Source: Phallusia fumigata
Taxonomy: Eukaryota; Chordata; Ascidiacea; Phlebobranchia; Ascidiidae
Reading direction: 5' to 3'
Assembly: GCA_008931825.1 (NCBI GenBank)
Contig: QXVZ01026980.1
Span: forward strand, 1 to 21,011
Length of the DNA stretch: 21,011 bases
Below the pieces are notes generated by a model that was not told the DNA's origin, did not search any database, and saw nothing but the letters and a program-made list of their open reading frames with translations. Position numbers and translations under genes: made by a program. This document shows, in pieces, positions 1-10,000 of this stretch. The first letter of the stretch is position 1. Each line of letters begins with the position of its first letter.

Positions 1-294
1 CAAGTCCCCAAATCGGGGAAAGGATCACACGTTAGCTAATGCACTTGGTATGTTTATGTGACCTTTTTTTTCAAAACATGTTTTGGTATAAATGCAGATC
101 AAAACTATTCTTTGCTGCATTTATCTGTATGTGTAGTATTTTCCATATTTTTTGTATTACGTTCCAAAGCTTACATGGTAACACTGCTTTGGTGTAACTT
201 TAAAAATGGCTGGCTGCAACACTCTTTTTGATTGTAACTTTCACCATTTCATTGCCCATCTTTATTCCGAGCTTAACGTAAAACCTATTTCCAG
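1..294 (+). other. Upstream or intron sequence before first exon
   Basis: AT-rich, with no convincing coding potential. It ends in a polypyrimidine-AG (CTATTTCCAG, 285-294) that looks like a splice or trans-splice acceptor. A short open frame from an ATG at 206 overlaps exon 1 in another frame and has no recognisable content. No promoter motif can be defended. Confidence 0.5.
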
Positions 295-305
295 ACTCGA
301 ATTTC

Positions 306-1004
306 ATGGCTGCGCTGTACTCGCAAATACAGAAGCAAGATCCACCTGCAGGCACCGGCTTTCCATCGTTTTTGACCCCGCCAAGCGATGTAAATCAACC
401 TCAAAAGCCGGCTGAGAACAGGAGTCGTCGCAAACAGGCAAACCCAACCTCAGTAGCAAACTCGCTACAGCGACAAACTACACCTTCACCGCTGGGCGTG
501 AATTCGAACCGAGACGCGTCGCAGACTTCACCGTTGCCCCTGGTCAAAGCGAAGGCGACCCCGGACGCAACAAGGAGCAGCTCTTCGCCGGTGCGACTTG
601 TAAAGCAATTTCCACAACGCAAGACTCATAGTCCAAGCGTTGGCACTGATAAAGCGCATCCATCGTCCAAATCACAGCACTCTGCCCCTGGTTTCAGCGA
701 AAAGGACTTCTTAGCGGCCCTGCAAGGCCAAGGACAGAGTAACAACCAACCAAGTCAAGAAGACCTAAACAAATTGATGTTGGCGGCGTATGGGGAGATG
801 CTGTCGGGCGGTGGACAGTCCGGTGATCTCAATAAGATCAACGAACTGCTGACAGCCACCGTTGCGGCGGAAATGCACCGATTACAAATGGAGCAGCTAA
901 ATTTGACTCGAGAATTAGAGAATTTGAGCAACGGTAAACCCGGGAATAAGAGAAAAGACTCTGGCAGTTCAGAAAGAGGCAACCGCGTGTCTGTTATACA
1001 CAAA
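306..1004 (+). CDS. BAZ2: BAZ2 exon 1 of window: N-terminal low-complexity region
   Basis: Residues 1-233 of the model, rich in Ser, Pro, Gln and Lys, with a helical Leu/Met/Gln segment near the end (around FLAALQGQGQSNN to MEQLNLTRELENL) and a basic patch (NKRKD). No catalytic domain is visible; vertebrate BAZ2 proteins also have a long poorly conserved N-terminus. The donor is GTAAGG at 1005. The ATG at 306 has G at +4. A good acceptor (CTATTTCCAG) ends at 294, so the exon may begin at 295. The frame is open back to that point (SNF before the Met), so 306 could be the true start, a start behind a spliced leader or 5'UTR exon, or merely an internal Met. The coding frame is well supported by codon content; the start is not. 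Confidence 0.75.
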
Positions 1005-4000
1005 GTAAGGCTGTGTTGGTGTGATGAAGTGTTGTATTTTTCCTAACCAACTGCATGTTGCATTTTGTGACCCAGGCGCAGTCGTCACATTCCGGCGATG
1101 GTCCCCGCGACCAGGGGCACGAAAAAGGTAGGAGATAACTCATGTTAAGCTTTATGTCAGGGTTCTCACATAGTGGGGGATTCCCCACTACAGGGGGGGA
1201 TTTGCTAAGAGAGATTTTGTTCAAAATGTAATTGCACATTATTGATAGTAACTGTAATTGGCTTAGCATTTACAAACTAAATTTCCAGTAGTGGGATTTT
1301 AACTTTGAATATAGGTTCAAGGGCTTCATGGTATAAAACGGTTGAGAACCACTGCCTTTTGTCCTTATTCTTGCGATAAAGACATGAAATACACTCTCGT
1401 TTCCCTTGTGCAGAAACTTTGTTGTCAGCTCAACGCTGTCTTAAATACACAAAATAATTTGCTACGTCTTTATCGAATTTGGATTTCCACAGCTAGGGAT
1501 ATATCAGTAGAGTGCACTGTGCAAGTGAAGGGGAAATTTGTTAGAATGGGGCACTGTAAGGGGGGACACCAGGTTTTTGGGGTAAAACGGTATTTCTTGC
1601 TTTTTACCCTTGTATTATGGTCTGATCCTTGTTTCAAGTCGCGACACAGGTTAAACTCACCCAAAAAGTTTCCTGTTATGTAGAATCCAGCGCAACCTGG
1701 CAGCGAACACCTTCTTTTCATGTTTCAGNTATGGTCTGATCCTTGTTTCAAGTCGCGACACAGGTTAAACTCACCCAAAAAGTTTCCTGTTATGTAGAAT
1801 CCAGCGCAACCTGGCAGCGAACACCTTCTTTTCATGTTTCAGATACCAAGACGTCGAACGATCGATCCGGTTTTGGCCGCAGTTCGTCGGATGCCGAGGC
1901 GGCGCGTACGGAAGATAATGCTTCATGTAAGTTATACCTTACCCGTCGCAATGGTGTCGAATTCGTCGCCTATGAATTATGCATAGGAATGGTAAGGGCA
2001 ACTGGCTGGGCCCAACTTTTAGATTCGTCCAAAGTGCATGCGACTGCATCCCAGAAACCGATAAATCATCCGCTTTCACGGCTTCATTCGTTTACCCCTC
2101 TAAAACCGTTTCTGCAAACAAGAATTGCTTCAAAACCTTGTCTGTGTGAGATAAAGGTCCCTGTAGCCAATTATACTGCGGTAATGGGGTACATAATCGA
2201 GTTAGTATGACACATATTTGTTTTTTTGTTGGACGTTTGTGTGTTTGCTACATTTTACGCAAATATTTGGATTCGTCCAAAGTGCGTGTGATTGCATCCC
2301 TGAAACTGATAAGTCATTCACGTTCATGCGTCCGTTCGCGGTCATTAACTACTTTAAAACCGTTTCTGTAAAAAGTACGTACACGTAGATAGAACTTTAT
2401 GGACTGCAGGAATAAACCATTATGAGGCGTCCTAATCATTCGGCATTGTTGTGCTCAGATAAACCTCATCGAAAAAGACGACGTTTGCTGTCAAACGAAA
2501 CGGAACTGAAGGAGCCCCTGCAACTTGGCTGGACTCGTGAGGTAAAAAAACACGTTTTAAAAGAACTTTAGCGTGGAATGATTGCATTCTAAAAAACATA
2601 ACTGCCAGAGAACTTGTATATAGTGATTACATTGTAATTCAAACGTTTCGACAATCGCTGTTGTCATCGTCATTGCACAATGAAGCTTGAAACCGTGCGT
2701 TGTAAGATTTTCGTCATTATGCATTGATGGTGACAACAACGATTGTCGAAACGTTTGAATTACAATGTAATCACTATATGCAAGTTCTCTGGCAGTTATG
2801 TTTTGAAATGAACTACTCTTTCAATCCGTGTCGTGTGTTTCTAAATCATTTAATTTCTTTTTAGGTTCGCTTTACTGGAGCCGATGACAGCTTGTCTGGA
2901 GAAGTCGTTTACATATCACCTGGCGGTAACCAGATATCTTGCATGGAAGATATTGCACAGGTAGTGGGTTATTGCTGCTACCATCTTTTTGCGAACTATT
3001 ACTGCGTAAAACTGTCCGAGTTTGTTTTGACCGCTATCCTATTAGAATAATCATAATGACCAAGGCCGTTTTAAACAAGGTTTCGAGGTAAAATATTCGA
3101 AGGGTTTTATTTGGCTGAATTGCGTTGTCCAACTAACGCGCATTTTAGAAATACATGTTGTTTGTTATGGGGCTCCAAAAAACATAACTTCGTAACAATA
3201 GGCTAAAAGATAGGCCGAAAAACAATTTCAAAACAATGATCATTTTAGGTACACAATTCGGTTTTAAATATTCTCAATAGGAAGATACAAGTACTGGCTT
3301 NCGATCCGGTTTTGGCCGCAGTTCGTCGGATGCCGAGGCGGCGCGTACGGAAGATAATGCTTCATGTAAGTTATACCTTACCCGTCGCAATGGTGTCGAA
3401 TTCGTCGCCTATGAATTATGCATAGGAATGGTAAGGGCAACTGGCTGGGACAACTTTTGGATTCGTCCAAAGTGCATGCGACTGCATCCCAGAAACCGAT
3501 AAATCATCCACTTTCACGGCTTCATTCGTTTACCCCTCCAAAACCGTTTCTGCAAACAAGAATTGCTTCAAAAACTTGTCTGTGTGAGATAAAGGTCCCT
3601 GTAGCCAATTATACTGCGATAATGGGGTGCATAATCGAGTTAGTATGACACATATTTGTTTTTTTGTTGGACGTTTGTGTGTTTGCTACATTTTACGCAA
3701 ATGTTTGGATTCGTCTAAAGTGCGTGTGATTGCATCCCTGAAACTGATAATTCATTCACGTTAATGCGTCCGTTCGCGGTGATTTACTGCTTTAAAACCG
3801 TTTCTGTAAACAGTACATACACGTAGATAGAAAGTTAACGGATTCCAATAACAAAACCATTAGGAAACGTTCTAATCATTCGGCATTGTTGTGTTCAGAT
3901 AAACCTCATCGAAAAAGACGACGTTTGCTGTCAAACGAAACGGAACTGAAGGAGCCCCTGCAACTTGGCTGGACTCGTGAGGTAAAAAAAACACGTTTTA

Positions 4001-7000
4001 AAAGAACTTTAGCGTGGAATGATTGCATTTCTAAAAAAACATAACTGCCAGAGAACTTGTATATAGTGATCACATTATATTGCAAACGTTTCGACAATCG
4101 CTGTTGTCATCATCATTGCACAATGAAGCTTAAAACCGTGCGTTGTAAGATTTTCGTCATTATGCACTGATGGTGCCAACAGAGATTGTCGAAACAAAAA
4201 TTACAATGTCTTAACTACATGCAAGCTCTCTGGCAGTTATGTGTCGTGTGTTTCTAAATCATTTAATTTCTTTTTAGGTTCGCTTTACTGGAGCGGATGA
4301 CAGCTTGTCTGGAGAAGTCGTTTACATATCACCTGGCGGTAACCAGTTATCTTGTATGGAAGATATTGCGCAGGTAGTGGGTTATTGCTGCTACCATCTT
4401 TTTGCGGACTGTAACTACGTAAAACTGTCCAAGTTTGTTTTGACCACGATCCTATTAGAATAATCATAATGATCAAGGCCGTTTTAAACAAGGCTTCGAG
4501 GTAAAATATTCGAAGGGTTTTATTTGGCCGAAATGTGTTGTCCAACTATCGCGCATTTTAGAAATACATGTTGTTTGTTATGGGGCTCCAAAAAACATAA
4601 CTTCGTAACAATAGGCTAAAAGATAGGCCGAAAAACAATTTCAAAACAATGATCATTTTAGGTACACAATTCGGTTTTAAATATTCAAGTACTGGCTTGT
4701 ATCTTCCTATTGAGAATGATCAATTTGTTCTATTATGAGGATTTCATCAGTGACATTAAATTAACTATATTTACGCGAGCGACAGGTTGTATGTACGAGG
4801 CATGTCAAACATTCGGCTCGCTTGTTGTTTTCACAAGGCCCGGCATCCATTTCTGAGTCTGCCCAAAAAAGCGAGTCCTTAACCCATTTCTGTTAAAAGT
4901 TATGAATTTTTATGATTAAATACCCAAAAATTACCCCAAAATCAACCGCTATTTCGTAGTCAGATCGCGGTGCAACAGATCTACCAGAGGTTAATTTGCT
5001 GTTATTTACTGGCCCGGCCCACAAAAGATCATAAAGTCTGTCTTGCCCAAGTTCTATACCAATATACGGACTTCTATAATCTTACTTCGAATTTTCACCT
5101 GTAGTTTAATGCATACATATAAACTTGTAAATCTTCCGTGCAGCATTTGCAAGATGACAGTGAGTCGAAATTCGGACAGCATCACTTCAGTTTCGCTGCC
5201 AACGTGCGAATTGGGTCTTTCTACCACCGGGCTACGTCTAACGATGAAGACCAGGTGCATATCAATACACCATACCCGGTTTTTACTAGAGAATGTTTTG
5301 TGTGATCCCTTGCAGAGTATAAGCACACGAAATTAGCATAAAAATGTCATAATACAGTCTGACATGGTTTGTACGTGCAGCGAGTAAATATAGCTAAATC
5401 ATACAAACAACGATTTTCTTGTGAACTTGCTACACATTCCAACTTCTGGTATTCTGAGCCAAGATTTTTGGAACCTCAAATGGGGCCTTGACCCATAGTA
5501 TGAAAAGCCATGCCATTCACGACTGACTTAAAAAAATATTCGACTGAATGCTTAATCCTGGGTGAAATAATATCTTTAATAGTTTAATTTCATGAAACAA
5601 ATGTCAAACAGTAAAAGTAAACTTATTACTCATAAAATGAGATCCTAGTAGAATTTTTTTGCGTTAAACAACGTTATAAACTTGGTAAAGTCAGAGTTAT
5701 TAGGTCTCGATTCCTTAAGACCCGTTTTGGAATGCGACATATATAGTTTTGAATTCTGCTGATGTCAATTTTCTTTTTTGTGTGCGACTTCAGTGGAAGA
5801 AGCTAAACCCTCCTGACGCAGAAAAGTATTTTTCCAAACTCGACGAGACTTTGGGAGTTTACGAGTCGGGAGATTCGGAAATCGATGATAAACAAGAGAG
5901 GTAAGACTGACCAAGTCGCCGTGTTTTGAAAATTTGTTGGCCTATACCAGAGGCCAGCAACCTTTGCATTAAAGAAGCTTTTTGGGCCGTTTTCACCAAT
6001 TGATCTGCTTAGTTCACCGTCAGTTCTGTTTGTAATTAAGCTACTCTTGAAGTCCGTATCTTTTGTTCCTAAGGTTTACTTAAAGTCACAATCCTATTCA
6101 TTCACTAAATTGAAGGTGACATAACTTTTAACCGTATTGCTTTGTTGCGCTACAGGGAATTACGTTGTTATATTGTAAATATAATTATTGCAACGCAAAA
6201 ATGTGACCATCACATTTTTGTTTCTTTGAACCACGAAAAGCCAGACATAGAAATAAAAATTCACACTTGTGACCTCGGAGGCGTGGGTCGCCTACCGTCG
6301 ATCAAGTCTCTTTCAAATGACTTGCACAAATTATTTCGGCATTTTGCACAGATCTCCATGGTCGGCGTCGAGTCACAATGCAAAGAAAATGCTGGAAGAT
6401 CGTTGTTTTCAGGAAGCCGGACAAAAAGCAATGAAGCAAGCTGGTAAGAAATTAGGGATGCGTCTTGATATTTGGCGATAGGCCAAAACGTCTGGTTTGC
6501 TCGCACACTTGAGTCGAGAAAAAATTTGTAGGTGGGCATTCTAATTTGTACACAAAGTTTCACCAAGTTTATCCATCGGTTGACCTACAGTTACCAAAAA
6601 CGTGAAATTATAAAAGCTATTTTATTTTGAAGTAAGTGACCTAAGGTTTGGAAAGTGGACACACCACAAACAATAAAATGGATTTTTCGAAAGTTTGGAT
6701 TTACTTGGGCATTTTAAGCGATAGTTAGGAACCCGAAGTTGTGCCCTACCCCTTTTTTGCCACAGTTTACTTATTGGCAGACCCATTGGCCCCTAAAAAC
6801 GTAAATTTGAAAACTGCTATATACCTTATGTCTGTGCCTAACACCCATAACTCACGCTAAATACTTTTTCAGCCGAGTTGAAACTGCAACAAAAGAACGA
6901 ACAGCGAAGACTGGCGAAGCTGCTGCGTCAGAAGGAGCGACAACAGAGACTTGAGCAACAAAAAGCGGAGAGGGAACTAAGGGAAAGACAAATGCTGGAG

Positions 7001-10000
7001 GTGGGTTGTTTCAGGTTCTGAGGTTTTCAAAAGCAGGGCATTGGACTTGCACATCTTTTTGACCAAGTCCAAGTCCGACGAAAAAAATTTTTCAAACTTT
7101 TAAATACAAACGCTAACTGTTTATTGTTGATTGACGCCTGTAAACAGTCACAAAATCTTTGTTATATCATACGTTAATATCGGTTAGTTCAACCAATCAT
7201 AGTAACAAGACAAGTTTAATTTTGAGACCCTTGTCTTTTACAAAAGTTTCGCAAAAATTAAAAAAATTGCAAAAATTAATTATGCCAAAATAGAAAATAG
7301 AACTAACTGAAACTGGACTTGTCTTTTAAAACTGCTGTATGTCGAAGTCCAATACCCTGCTTTAAAGTTCAGTACAAGCTTGTGAACTGACGCTTTTTTG
7401 TGATCAAGGAGAGACAGAAGCTGGAAGCTGCGCGACAACTGAAGTACCAGGAAGCTCTGCGAAAAGCCAAGGTTGGTTTTCAATTTTTCTTTTAGTTTTA
7501 AGCTTTTAATCATTATGCACTGATGTTGACAACATCGGCTGTGAAATGTAAGCACTATATAGAAGCTTCTCTCGCAGTTATGATTTCAATTAAGCTCTTC
7601 AAGGGCGATTTTTTTGTGTTTCGAGGTTTATGGTTACTGAACTGGAATGGTATGATTCAAAGTCTTTGGCCCATTACCTAAGGGTTTATGCTTTTTCACA
7701 GGAACGAGAACTGCAAAGACAGCAAGCACTCATGTTCAAACAACAGGTAAACATTTGTTTTAGATCTTCTAAATCTGGTATGCATGGGGACCCAGGGGCT
7801 GCTTTAAAACCCTATAACAGTGTAAAGAATTTAGTTTATACAATGAAAGTTACAATGTTTTGAACTGGTTGTTTGCTTTGGGCAGAATTGTTTACTGATT
7901 TTAAACAATTGAAGTTCTTTGATTTGCTTCCAGCAAAAGCCAGATTAACGTTAAAAAACTAAGGTTGGCCCTTGTGCAAGTTTTTGCCAAACTTTGGGAT
8001 TACCGCAACCCCCCAAAAAAGAAAAAAAGGCGAGGACTCCAGTGTTAATCATTATCTGCAAAGACAAATCAAATGTAATGCCCTGCTTTAAACCTCCAGC
8101 GCTTTTATCTCTTTGCTAAGGCCGAGTTCTTGACTCCGATGTACTTTTCCTCATCCCAGGAGCGCGAACGCCGCCGCCAGCATCTCATCCTCCTGAAGAA
8201 CATCGAGACGAAGAGGAGGGCCGAGGAGAGGGACCGGAGGCGGGAGGAGATGCGCAACGAGAAGATCTACATCCGTGAGCGGAAGCTGGAGCAGCGGAGG
8301 AGAGCGATGAAGCTTGCGAGGGAGCTGAAGATGCCAGTGGAGGACATGAAATTGAAGAGCCAGCAGCCTCTTCCGAAGCTGGAGAATTTGCAAGGTACCG
8401 TGCGGTTGTCAAAATTTTTATGCATCTCATGATAATCTCGGCTCGGCCGACCATGAAAGACAGTTTGTGACGTCGGGTAGATGTGACGTAGTAAATCAAT
8501 TGAGGCATTTCTGTTCGAACACTAAAAAACGTTTCCATTCACCTTAAACCGTAATTCGTGCTTTGCCTTGCTAGCCGGAAAACACATTAAACTTGCCACG
8601 AACAATATCTTATTCGTTTTAAAGCATAGCGGAGGTAATACAAGCTAAAGTAACTGGGTAGTTGCCCATCATTTACGTTGAGAGGGTTCCCCATACGCGT
8701 TGGTTGGTATTTTCTCAGTTAATCATTGAAAGTGATTGTGGGTGAAAGTGATGCTAGAGCAAAAGTTTGCTGTTGAGTGTAACTGGTGTAGCCATTATGT
8801 GTTGGCAATTACTGCATCTAACATATGTTGGCAAATATAGGTACAATTTGCGAGCAAAAGAACTCGGCCAGATGGACACAACTAAGTGGGAACGCCACTG
8901 CCGATGTTCTGATGGTCCTTGAGTTTCTTCTCACCTTCAAAGACGCCATACTGCTTGGTAGGAGCTAGTGATGTTTATCGTAGGATAGCTGGCCGATCCC
9001 AGAATAGTTATTTCAAAATCCAGTACATCAAAACCTTACTGTAACTATGGTAAAATATTGGACTGAACATTTTGGAGTAACATCTTAAAAAGGGACGCCG
9101 CTGTGGATAAAACTATATTGCCTCTTTGACCTAAAGCGGTTGCTTCTTTGTTTGTTTAGCAGAGAAATTGAAGTGGGAAAAAGCCAATCTAAGCTTACCA
9201 CAATTGTTCCTTTCATTCGCCCACAATTGGATTATACATTTGACTCTAATTTTATTGGAAGAGTTCGTTAATTGGTTTGAATTGCTGTAATGCAACACAA
9301 TACGAAAACGATTTTCTAAATAAAAACCCGGCGCATAAAGACAGGTTGTTAAAAAAACGCTTCTAGTACCAAAAAATCACCATTTTTTTAAACTTAAGTC
9401 AAGTCCAGTCATTTACCAGCAATGACTCAAATCGAGTCCGTAACGCATTTTACACACATACCTATAATGCGGTGTTTAAACAACGCAGACGAGTCGGTGA
9501 TACCAACGTTCGAGCAATTTCAACGTGGATTGCTCAACGACCCTGAACACACAGGCTCCCTTGTGCAACTGACGATGGCCTTACTGCACCAGTGTCTGTG
9601 TGACCCTGGGGTTCCTGCACCTGGACCGTGGGTAAGTGATTTCCTTGTCAAACATTATCTAGTTGCTAGTACCATTGTTTCGGGTGTGTAGATAAATTGT
9701 TCGAGCACTATTACATTGGTTTTTGATGTTTGAGAAGCAGGTGTTGTTGTAGGATATGATTCGATTCAAACCTGTAAAGTGCTTAATAATTACTCGATAA
9801 CAATCTGGGGGTATTAGTAGATAATGATACTTGAATAGTTTGTGCAATTTTGTTTACAATAGTTTGCTTATTTCTGGCATTAGGCCGAAAAATGCAAGTC
9901 ACGTTAATACTCGGTACTCGGTTAGTCGTTTTGTACCATACTTGTTTGATGTCGAAATTTGATTAAAATCCTTGTCAGTTCAACAAGCCTCGTATCCCTT

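Larger units (their letters stand above)
3302..4690 (+). repeat. BAZ2: Second, allele-like copy of 1863-3300 (exons 3-5 region)
   Basis: About 1.4 kb that repeats the end of exon 3, intron 3, exon 4, intron 4, exon 5 and the start of intron 5. It begins mid-exon 3 immediately after the undetermined base at 3301, with no splice acceptor. Coding parts are nearly identical, while introns carry scattered SNPs and indels, for example the bases at about 2803-2830 are missing here. Splicing exon 5 to the second exon 4 would break frame, so both copies cannot be read in series. Best explained as two haplotypes joined in the assembly. Confidence 0.88.

Noticed and set aside
206..415. 69-codon frame at the left edge
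   Set aside because: It overlaps exon 1 in another frame and has no conserved or repeated motif. At most an upstream ORF.
1743..2210. 155-codon plus-strand frame read as one gene
   Set aside because: Only 1843-1926 is exon. The rest reads through splice sites into duplicated intron repeats with no conserved content.
3418..3648. 76-codon frame similar to part of the frame at 1743-2210
   Set aside because: The similarity comes from the duplicated intron 3 segment, not from a conserved protein.
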